DNA of 64,000 nucleotides from Rhyzopertha dominica (lineage: Eukaryota; Arthropoda; Insecta; Coleoptera; Bostrichidae): contig QCXZ01000003.1 in assembly GCA_025024175.1 (NCBI GenBank), positions 37,906,257-37,970,256 of the forward strand, written 5' to 3'. This document shows, piece after piece, positions 22,904 through 34,900 of the stretch (position 1 is the stretch's first letter; every line of letters begins with the position of its first letter). The notes beneath the pieces are model-generated. The model was not told where the DNA came from and did no database searches. It saw nothing but the letters and a program-made list of their open reading frames with translations. Position numbers and translations under genes: made by a program.

Positions 22904-22999
22904 ATGAGTGGAAAACCTCTGCTCGGTCTCTGGTTGTACCGAAGCGGAGAAGATTGGAATTACAAGGAGGACTGTCCCATTTCAGCAGGAGCTACTCAG
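22904..22999 (+). CDS. Trhn: Tryptophan hydroxylase exon 1 (start codon exon)
   Basis: The ATG sits in a good context (GGAAAATGA). The exon encodes 32 residues, ending ISAGATQ in phase 0 before the donor GTAGGT. It joins in frame to NRQNTTEQ at 28532. The GLWLYR block is the basis for assigning it to this gene. The 5.5 kb intron that follows contains a Penelope copy and a SINE. Confidence 0.85.
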
Positions 23000-25900
23000 G
23001 TAGGTAATTATTACTACGCGACGAACTTTGTTGTTTATATATAAACTTTTCAGTTAAAAAATATTAAAAAAAGATTACCTACTGGTACAAATATAATTTT
23101 TATACTTCACTATCTAATGAACCTTAGCTAATATTATTGAAAATTCTTTGAAAAAAACTTCAATGCATGACTCCGAACTTTCTTTGTTGAATGCCAGATC
23201 ATATATCACTTCGCATCATTTGTCTGTGTCCCTAATGTTCTCTGTTCTCAATATGATACATGCGACCAGATTGGCTGAAGTTTGTAAACTAGTTCAGGAG
23301 GTTATAAATGCTTAACTTTTCGTATGTTACAAAGCTTATACCTAAGTGGTCAGTTTGCTAATGAATAAGACAAAGTAGCAGAATTACCACAAAAGAGAAG
23401 ACCATCAATACAAGAAGTTCTGATTAAGAATACTTTTGTTACGGCATGGCGAGGTGTAGATTTCACATCTCTAAACTAATCAATCTGAATGTCATTGTGT
23501 CTTTCTATTCAATAATAATTTATACGATCGTCGCTAAAAAACGTGATACAGGTACTTATATAATTTCCTGAAATAATGAATCCGACTCATAGGTTTGCTT
23601 TGACTGTGATTGATATACACGAAAGATGAACTTGAAAACAAGAAACTTTTCTTCATTCCGTAATTCTTGCACAATTATAGTATTGTTATTTACCATATTC
23701 TAATTACACCTATAACTTATTTCTTTTGAATACATATGTAGTTTCTTTTTTATGATTACAGTATTCAATTCCTTGTTTGGTCAAAGAACTATCATTCTTT
23801 AAAAACAAGGTATTCTAATGATTTAAATGACAATAATTAGTGTTCTATTTGCAATTAAACAGTTTGCCTCATATTTTGCTTTAAAGCAAATATAAGCATT
23901 TATAAAAAAATTCAAATGAGGAACTAACCCATGTAAGCAAAGTTGACATTTCATTGAACAAATTAATCAGTGTCGCATACTTTTTATTAAATGTTTATTC
24001 AGCATGGTACTTGTAGCCTTAGTTAGCAACCTTCAGAGCCATTCAGGGTGTTCAGCCATATAAAAACTCATACTATACAGATGATTTGAAGTNGGTTTAT
24101 AATAAATCACCTATAAGTATATATACTCGCGANCAGTTTTGGGTCATAGTTCAACAAACAGAATTTNAAAAAAACACTTAATTTATTATAATGCCGAAAA
24201 ATGAAAGGCAGCTTTACTTTTAGAAACGTAAAAAACGAGAAGAAAACGAAACTTTTTTTCTCGAAACCAGTGCATTTAGCTACAGATATTAAAAGGTGTT
24301 ATTTCCATAAAAAACTAAAGCTTTTAGGTATGAACTCAAAAATGCAAAAAAAAGGAATAAAAAAAGTTTTGTGACATTTATAGTCATAATTAGTAAACCG
24401 ACGTTACGGAAAAAAGTGGTAATTTTGTGCCGAGCTTCATCTTCAGCATTTTGAAGATGTTCTGAAAACATTTGACTGTTGAACGCCATATTCAAACGGC
24501 CGTAGATCTCTTACGAAGATATATTTTGTATATACATAGGTAATTCTACTTACATGGCTTAAAATAATCTATACATTATGACGTTTTCGTTCGGCTGAAT
24601 AGAAACTGACCACCCTGTATATGCAGAATTAAAATATAGGTTCATTGGACAAAATAGAATTTTTCTAACAATGTCAGAACGAAAACAATTTTCCGTCTCT
24701 AAATTATTCTTTCATTAGCAAATTCATATTTAATTTTGTCTAATCACTAGTCGTGGTATTCAAGTACAGAAAATTCTAAAAAAGTATAGGTTTCGAAAGT
24801 ATCAAATGTACTGAAAATATCGAAGTATTTTTTAAATAATTTAATGTAAGAGGAGTATCATAGTTATTGCAGTATCGAGAGTACTGGTGGTGTTAAAAGT
24901 AATAAAAACATTAAAAATTAAAACAATACTTTGGAAAACTACGTATCAAAATAATTGCAGCGTTCAAAATGTCGTCAAAGGCATTGAAGATATCGAAATA
25001 TATGATAATTTAAATGTTAAAATATAAGAAGAATCGAAATTATTGCAGTATTCAAATCTTCTTACATAGTGTTGTAGTAAAAGCAGTGGTAATCATAAAA
25101 AATAAAAGAAATATTCAATGATGAAATAAAGTACACGGTTGCCCTCTTGTTAAACATAAATATAAAGATAAAGAATCTAAATTATGTCCATTTCCCGATT
25201 ACTACTTATAGAGTTATGTAGAAAAGTATGATTACAAATTTAAATGCTCGCAACTTTATAGAGTTTATCAGTTAGTTGCGACGCAGACAGAATCTCATAT
25301 GTTTTGATATAACTAAAAGTTACAAACTTTTCAAGATTGTGTACTACGTAGTTCCATTGTAAGTAAGCGTTAGTAATAAATCAGACTTTTCAACATTTTT
25401 ACAAGTGTAGAATTTTTATTAGAATTTATTGTTTCAATAGCAATAGCAAAGAACTCATTTATTCGTTTGTATTTTTATTAGCTCTTTTTAAATTTAATTC
25501 TTATTAATCTTTTTGTAAATTTTATATGGCGTTCCTCTCTCTCTCTCTCTCTCTCTTAATACAACGTCTTCGCTAAGCCGTCTTATAAAACAGCTTATTT
25601 GCATGATACATCGTTGAAAAGCACTTTTCGAACGCAAAAAGATTAGCCAAGTAATTTGATTGTAATAAGGGACATGGGAGTTCAGAAAATAAATTTAAAA
25701 AAATCGAACAAATTATTGAATATTCTCCGTTTAAAACGTACAGATTTGGAATACTTCAATTTAAAAGGAGGAATTAAAGAAACCAACAAATATCCATTTT
25801 TATAAAATAACTTGAAAAATAACTTAATTAAACTTTTATGTATATGTACTATTATCACATCATGTACGCACATATGACATGTTTTTAATATAGACGAACA

Positions 25901-28900
25901 TTTTCCATAATATAATAAACTTCTTCGGTTACAGATCTTCAATACTATATATTGAATTAATTTGCGCAAACTGGTAACGTTTTACTAGCGCACAACACTC
26001 AAAATCTATCAATTGGAGAAGTTGCTTCGTATATTTTTTATAACAAACAAAAATTCAGCTAGTCGCTCGCCTCCTTTTCATTTTTGCATGATGAAACGAA
26101 TAGGAATACATGCAAAACAGATCATTTTTACCAAACTTAGTACAATGTTTGTTTTTAGAACCACATTCGCAATATCCTTTTATTTGTACTAAAAGTACAA
26201 GGTATTCTGCAGAAGAGTGTTAAAAATTTACTGTTACTATGAAACGTTACTATGTTACTATGAAACGTGTTACTGCTTACATTCAGAATTCTATAGATAC
26301 TTAGACAAGCAACACCATGATTTTTATGTTCAGAGACATTAACCAAAATGAAGCTGACGCCGCGTATAGCTACAATAGCTCACCCACACTTAGTTGCTTA
26401 ATAACACAGGCATTTTTGTGTCCTTTTTATGAAGATGGTGCTCCTAAAATAAACACTCTAGAGCTACTTTAATGTTTTGGGGTGATTCCCAATTTCATGA
26501 TATACAGGGTTAGTCAAACCAGTCTATTTCTGTAAATATCAACTTCACAACAATCATGTCTTCAACAAAAGTTTTTTTTCCATTTCTTAGCCTACCCTTT
26601 GTTTTTGTATGTCAAGGCATTTCTATCGCAGCGTGATTTGTTTGCTTTTTAAATGGCTATATAACAGTATCTCTCTAAACCTACTGCATGACAATATTTT
26701 AATATTGTACCCAACATTGTAAATTTATTTCCCGCCACATTTTGTAGTTAATAAGAGATTTAACTGGGTATTTTCCAGGTAGATTTATTAATGAAAAAGT
26801 ATTGCCAGCTCTTACAAGGTTTGAACCCGGAACCCTTTGATTACTAGTCAAACGTGCTATCACTGCACCATCAGGCCGCTATTCAAATTTCTGGTCAAAG
26901 TTACGAAATGTAACGCCACTGAATGCCATCTGACGCTTTTTGTAGCTATGTTGCTCGTCCCTCATTTGCAAGCTTCCGAGCAGATCTGTGCTATGGTGGC
27001 CATATTCTGGCAACTAGTTGTCCATCGTAAAAAGTTCTTCCGGGTTTGATACCGTGGTCGTAGAATTAGATCTTGACGTTTCTCCGACCATACTGTCGGC
27101 TTCTACAGAAGGAATCTTACTGGTGAAAACATTCATTGTATTGACTTATATACCAGCTTTTCCGTTTGGCTGGTTACGTGTTTGTCCATGCGTATCAGTT
27201 CCGGTCCGGTGATTAAGTGCCGTGTTCCAAAGTCTGCTCAGGCAATAGCCGTCTTCTCTGTTAAAGTTGTTGGGCTGCTTCATTATCTCCAGAGATTCTC
27301 TCACAATTCTTTGGTGGTAATGACTGCTCCTTGCGAGGGTTCGTACGTTGTCATACTCGATGATGTGTTGTTTCCCTCCTGCTATGTGTTCGGCTCTCGC
27401 AAATCTGTCTGTGTGTCCATATGCTGCATCTCGCTGGTGTTCCTTTATACGACATCGTATGCTGCGTCCAGTTTGCCCGATGTAGACTTTTCCGCACTGA
27501 CATTGGTTCTGGTAGATTCCCTTGGTGTGTAGTTTCGGTATTTTGTCATTGGCCGATGGTAGAACACATATGTCCTATCTTTTGCACTGCGTTGTATCTT
27601 ACTGCGATCTTCTTCTTCCGCAGTATCTTTTTCTCCAGTCTGTCTGTTACTCCGGAGACGTATGGTAGGTAGGCATATCCTTCGTGTTGTAGTTCATGTC
27701 TTTCCTTTTGTATGTTTCTTCTTGTTCTTAGAACCTCCCTAGGTTTATAACCATTTTTCTCTAGAGCGCTCATGACATGTTGAATCTCCTCGGTTCTGCT
27801 TTCTAGGTCACTAATCTTCTCGGTTGTATTTAATAGCGTGTTAATGAGTGACTTCTTCTGCGATAGATGGTGATGTGCAGCGGCGTTTAGGTGTAGGTCC
27901 TGGCGGGTCTCCTTGCGGTATACTTTGTGACTCAACAATCAGACAATGAATGATATCACCAGTCAAGTTCCTTCTGAAGAAGCCGACTGTATGATCGGCG
28001 AAACGTGAAGAGTGAATTCTACGACCAAGGCATCAAACCCGGAAGGACTTTCTACGATGAGCATCATAATTATAAAAAAAAATTAATAAAATACACTATT
28101 TATTCAGAACGTACATTGATAATGCTTGTGGTCATTGATTTAAAACACGACACCGTGCCAAATAAACACCAGGTCTTTTTTATATTTATATGATAAAAAA
28201 AACTCTGACACGTGTCCGCTGTGTTAGCTATAATACTGGGTGGTAACCTAAAACTCCCCAGGCACGTATATTCTTGATTTTTTAGGTACAATTTCAAGTG
28301 ATTAAATGCTTTGACATATAAAACACACGTAGGCTAAGAAAAGAAAAATAATTAGCAAAAAACTTTTATTAATGACATTTTGCTGTAAAGTTCATATTAT
28401 ATATATCCTATAAGTATATACCTAAATAAAATAATATTAGTGAACAAATTTAAGTCCGTGTAATATTTTAGAAAATGCAAATTTGTACGTTTAAGTTTTT
28501 TTCTCACACTGTGGACTGATCTTTCCCATAGAATCGTCAAAACACCACTGAGCAAGATGATCAAAATAAGCAAGAGAAGAGCAAGGAAATTATTTCTATA
28601 ATCTTCACTCTAAAGAATAAAGTTGGCGGTTTAGTTCGTGCACTTCAAGCCTTTCAAGACCTGGGCATTAGCGTTCAACACATTGAATCTCGACCTTCGC
28701 AGGAAGGAGATAACCAAATGGACTTCCTTGTAGATATCGAATATGAACCAAAGAAGATGGAGGAACTTGGAAGGCTGTTGAGGTAAAGCGACGTGATTTG
28801 GAAGAAGACTATATATATGAAAAAATATATTTTATTTACATTATTTGATATTGAATCTACATAAATTTCCTTTTTTTCAAAAGGCGTGAGGTATTGACCA

Positions 28901-31900
28901 TGGTGGTAGGAACTTACGGGGACATCAGAAATCAAGGGAACGAATTTCCTCCACCCACACCGCTGTCCGCAACGGCCAGCTTCGGTAAGACAGATCAAGC
29001 CGAATAAATTAATCTAGTATTCATTATTCGGACGATAAGAGCTTTCGAGTTTATTTCCACTGCAATTTATATGGTGGTAGCTATCACACTAAAAGCGGTA
29101 GGTCTTCTGCCTGTTGCGGTTTAACCCACTTACGTCCAATCTTTGTTAACCGAGAGAGGAAGTTAAAAATATAAAAATAATGTATGATTTACAGTTTAAA
29201 TAGAAATTTAAAAAAATAATTGCAAGTTGTTTCCCAGCTAGAAGGATTAAGTTTATCCGATTTCGTTAAATATTGCAAGTTTTATATTTATTCCACTTAT
29301 TGTTTCCTATGTCACGCACTAGCCTCATCGACGGGTATCGTTTTCTAGTCTTCTGTACATAATATTTTTTAATGTTACTCAAAATTTTGGGGTTTTGTGT
29401 GCAACTATGGGTATGTAGGCATATTTTCTGCCGTAATAAGTTGTTAAAACCAACATTTCTGAACAGCCCTATTACCGGAGAGAACTGATATCTATATTTA
29501 GACTAGGTGATGTGGTTACTACCTACTATGGTATTCTGTAAAAAAATTATTTTAATGGTGATAATTTTGTGAATTTTTTCTTCCCAGGAAAAGCTGGATT
29601 TATTTTGTATTTAATTTTTTTAATATTATTAGGTGATTAGTGTTCTTCATGCGCAACTAATAAAACTCAGTTAAGGAATTTAGAAGACGGAAATCAGATT
29701 ATAAAAGATGAGCACTACTTTGGCAGGCACTGCAATTACTTACTCATGATACGATTTTATATTTCTTGTGGATTATACTCGAGCTTGTTGCAAATGCAAA
29801 AGCATAACAGATTTCTATTAACTCATGTATATAAAGTTTACCTATATATAGTCGATTGACAATATATTTTTTCCAACTAAGAATCTGGGACTTATTTCTG
29901 ACTAGTTGGGATTTTGCAATTCCAATGCGCATATTTGTATTGCGGACAAATATCAAACCAGTCACAAAATCTATGTTGGAACAGCTTACGAGCTGACACC
30001 GTCACATGCGCATCATAGGCAAGTACCACAAATATATTAAACATTCTTTTTCGGTATTTAATTTTCCACACTTACATCACCAGCCGACGAACTACTACCT
30101 ACTACCTGGACTAACCCTACTAAACGTTAGAGTTGGATCGGTCGCGAAAGGACTTTTAAAAAGAACGACTCTCGGGCGCGAAATGCGCGAACTAGTTCGT
30201 TACATTGAAAGTTGGTCTTATGGTCGTTCGCGAACGAACTGTTATCCCAGAAACAGTGATCCGTATACTACTTAGCAAAATGCTGTTAATTAAAAAAAAA
30301 CTTATAGTATTATCTTAAAAATTTTTTTTAACGACTCACGCAAAGCCGCATGTGCCCTTAGTACCTAAGTAGTTTGCAGACCTAGAAAAATAATTCTTAG
30401 GGGCTTAAATGTATTTTGTTGTAACTGTGTGAAAACCGTCATCAGTTGTTAAAAAAACACAGATACCCATTAAGAAGATCAGAATGATTAAGTTCAGTAA
30501 ATAGAATTTTGCTTTAAAATATCATGGTGTCCTACATAGCAGGCTAGATATCAATAACACTCGCTTGTAAGTTGCTTCAGCTTCAGTTTAGGGTTTTGAA
30601 ACTCTAAAAAAATTATATCGTCACAAACAGTATAAACTATTGATTCGGTTCTAGGTTATAGACAAGTAAATATGCTTTAAAACAGACCTACATAATATTA
30701 TTGTATGTGGTGTGAAAGCTAACGTGATATTTGAATAATTTGCCGTTTCATTACTGTGCGATCCTTTAGTAGAGGATCATTCGAAAACAAACCTTACTTG
30801 CTGTGCTTGTATTATACACAAGGCATGGTATTGATGTCATAGAATTTGTTTAAATAACATCCCTATCTTTTCACCAATATAGACAGAGTTTATAACTAAT
30901 TGTAAAAACGGCAGTACCTATGACAAGTACCTATTACTTATTAAATTAGTTTTATAGATACGAATTAATTTATTCACCCAATAGAATAATACTCTGCAAT
31001 TACCGACTGACAATATTTTGAATCTTCCTCCATATTATTTTTTATAAAAGAGCTAATATTAGCATTAACAGCATTCTTAGTTCTTCATAAATGCAAGCTG
31101 GTTTTAGTATCTTGTTGCATAAATGATAACGATCCCAAAGAACAGATCAAGTATATTCAATTTCATGTTAATTACAGAATAGAGCTAGATAGTATTTTAA
31201 CGGCTGCAACAGCAAACCTAAAGTTAGAAGTCTTGCCGAATACAAGACCAAGCAGTTTGTAACAATCACATTTAACGTGCAAATTAAATTTTAGGCAAAC
31301 AATTAACTTAATTTTGCAGCTAAAGCCTTCGACAGCTTATTGTCTGTCTAGAAGACATATTATTTCATCCTTAAAACAGAAACAATTATTAGGACACAAA
31401 TTAATTATTTAGCACATTTCACCACTGCAACCTTCTATCTAGATTCTAGAATCTAGAATAATATAGATTATCCCAGGAACTTGTCTGTTGTCATGGTGGA
31501 CAGCGACGTTGCCGGGCTGTGCGGATTCTCCCGCAAGGATACGAAATTCTTGTGTTGGCGACTCCCTAATGAAAATATATATCTTCTGCCCTAGGCATAT
31601 TGCAAAAGTAGGCGTTTTATGAAATGTTTAGACTTTTCGAAAATATCTGGGCTAAATGTAAAATGAATCAATAAGCAGCATGATTTGACTTTGCGCCTGA
31701 TACATTTACGTCAAGGCGTTTTATAAAACGCGCACGCAACTTTCGATATATTTTAAGACGATGCCACTTACCGTTGCCGAAAGATTCTATTGAAGATATA
31801 ATGACCGAAGAAGATTTAGAAAGGGTAATTGACACACCACATAATGCTATAGATGCAAACAACATTCTACCAGAGAATGCAGATCGTTTACATTTAGCCC

Positions 31901-34900
31901 AGTCATTTTCGAAATGTCTAGGCGTTTCATAAAACGCTTGCTTTTGCCATATGCCTACGACATATCTTCTACCCCTTTGTGAAAAATAACTAAATTAGAT
32001 TTATCCATATCGAACCCAATGCTGCTTTTGTCGGTGCGTCAAAGAGTTGCAGAATAATTTACTGTTAGAGATGCTGAATCCTACTGATGCTTTATGATTT
32101 TTCGTATTGGTCTTCAGCTATTTAAAACACAGCGTTTCAGTTTCCAAAGAGATGCATAGGGTGAATGTTATCCATTACAGCAAAAGCATAATTATAAACG
32201 GCGACGATTAAAATGAATGCATTCATCTCGGAAAAACTGCAAACATTCTACAAGAATGTGAAGCCATGTTTGTCCTTTTCCAAATTGAGCGAACCCCTGA
32301 TCTTCTTTTGTATTGCGTTTTAATATATCCACGGACCTTTCAGTCAAAATTTATGTTTAACATTAATTAAAATCTTTTAAAAAAATTTTCTACGACATAT
32401 TGCGGATTTGACTATTGAACACTAGAAAAAAATCAATATAGGTAGCTTTAAAAGATTCATTGACTTTCTGGGAATGTCTCGGCAACATGATATCGTATTA
32501 CTTATTTTTACATACTAATTTTTTAATCAACAACCTGGTACAGGCAACATAACAGAAATCACTGTTTCTTTCAAAATGAATATAGATTTCGACGACATGC
32601 CCTGGTTTCCAAAGAAAATCCAGGATCTAGATCTAGCGCAGAACGTACTGATGTACGGAAGCGAACTGGATGCGGATCATCCCGGATTCAAGGATCCTGT
32701 GTATCGCAAAAGACGTGAACAATTTGCCAGAATCGCAATGAACTACAAATAGTAAGTTTTTTGTATAAGAAGAAGTACATTAGATATTGATAAATTATTT
32801 AGCGGTCAACCGATTCCGAAAATACAATATACGGATGAAGAAATAAAAACCTGGTAAGTATTAGGTTTTATAAGCGTGTTGTGTAATTGGAAAATAGATA
32901 TTTGTGGATCTAAAATCTAGCACTTCGTTTTGTTAGTTGTTTTTTAAAACATATTTGTCGAATTAAAATTATCACTGGTTTTCGACAAAGTATCCACTTT
33001 ATGTATGGGTACAGCTACTCGAGCTATTGCAAATTTCTCAGTAGCAAATTAATCAACTAGTCGTAACTAAGCTGGAATAAAGTATCTTTTTTTAATTTCG
33101 ACAAGTTTACAGCGCTTTCTTCTGAAAATACAATATTATAGGACAAAGAAAAGTTTAATTTTGATTTTTTTTATTTTAACTATCGTATCAAAAGTATTTA
33201 TAGAAAATGAAAAAAAAAGTTTGTTCTTTACGAATTTTGATTATAATATCATCAGTATCGATAGAAACCCTGCAATGATTTGGACAATTCGAATAATTTT
33301 TTTAAAGGAAATTTAAAAAAATAATATATTCTTACACTATTATAAACTAACTTGTCGTGCCACTCAGTGTGATACCATGTCCGGTTTAAGTTCTAAAAAT
33401 CCTAAATATCGTTCTATAATCTATACCTTGAATGAAACTAATCGATTTGAAACAGTTTTGTTTTATTTGCCGTCCCTGTAACTAAATCAACGTTATTTTC
33501 ATAATTGTTTCAAGGGAGTAACTTCATTAATTAACAATTTTAAAGTATTTTTTACTATAGAATCATCCAGACAAATGTAAATAGCTATTTGGTAGTTGTT
33601 GTTACTAACATTACTACTACTACTGTTACTAACATACTAACCACACTTAGTGTGGTATTAAATATCGGCAGCGTTTACGTTTAGCGTCTTAAAAATAAAG
33701 TGAAGCTCTAAAGATTACTGTTTGGTCCAGAGAGAATTCACTAAAGATTTTCGTGCACCTAATAATAAAATTAAACGGATACGTACTCAATTAGGAAGCT
33801 CGGAAACAAGCTGATTGAACGTATGTGCTTTGTCTCACTTGATTTATCAGATAACTCTGATCACTTAGATGAAAACGACATCAAAGTTTTACATTGCGAA
33901 AGGAAATGTAAAAAACTGAACCTATTAGAACTTTTGGAAAATAAAAAAGCTCAGCATCAGAAAAAACATTTGGCAAATACACAAATAGAAATTCCCACGC
34001 CCAGTACGCCTTTGATATTGCCGAAATTATAAAGTCGGCCTTCAAAACCCAGGCGACAGATTTTACAACTGTATTTTACAACCCCTGTAAAAAAAAGGGG
34101 GATGTAAACAAAATTCTGCACATCTGAGTTTAGTATAACGCTGTTATCTCTTTGCCAATGACCGTTTTAGGTCAAAACGATCGTCAGAGTTATCTGATAA
34201 ATCAATTGAGACAAAACACATACTCAATCAGCTTGTTTCCAAGCTACCTAATTGATTCAGGATGTTTCACAATGAATGCACCTTTGAATCCATCAACATA
34301 TGGATACGTACTGCTTTAAACCTAGTTTACCGCAAACATCTATTACCTCTTAAGAAATAAACAGTTTTGTTTGCTTCAAAAGTTTACCCTCCTTATCCTA
34401 TCCCTCCGTATACATGCTTAGACCAATTATCTGCCGTTGATCGAATTCCTCGTCTCCAAATCAATTCAATTAACTAACAAAACCTTCTGATTGAAAGGGG
34501 AACCGTGTTTCGAGAGCTGCACAAATTATACCTGAAACACGCCTGTCGCGAGTATCTTGAGAACTGGCCTCAGTTGGTCAAGTACTGCGGATACCGAGAA
34601 GACAATATCCCTCAGCTGCAAGATGTGAACGTCTTCTTGAAAAGGAAGACTGGATTTCAGCTACGCCCGGTCGCTGGCTATCTGAGCCCAAGGGATTTTC
34701 TATCTGGACTGGCGTTCAGGATGTTCCACTGCACCCAGTACATACGTCACTCATCTGATCCATTTTATACTCCAGAACCGTAAGTTATGTGCTCTTTTCT
34801 GAATGTTAAATGTCTTTTGTAGGACTTAAAAGTAGGATGAATATTATTAAATGCAAACAATTAATTAAGTAGGTATTGAAAGTCTTTTACTTAATTGTCT

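Larger units (their letters stand above)
23000..28531. other. Intron 1 of tryptophan hydroxylase (5.5 kb)
   Basis: It holds a possible MITE at 24043-24619, a CT microsatellite at 25536-25556, a tRNA-derived SINE at 26700-26881 and Penelope copy 3 at 27021-28063. The remainder is AT-rich with no supported exon. Undetermined bases occur near 24093, 24133 and 24167. Confidence 0.7.

Noticed and set aside
26810..26881. A functional tRNA-Thr gene
   Set aside because: The acceptor stem cannot close and the sequence continues into a SINE body, so it was called a SINE head.
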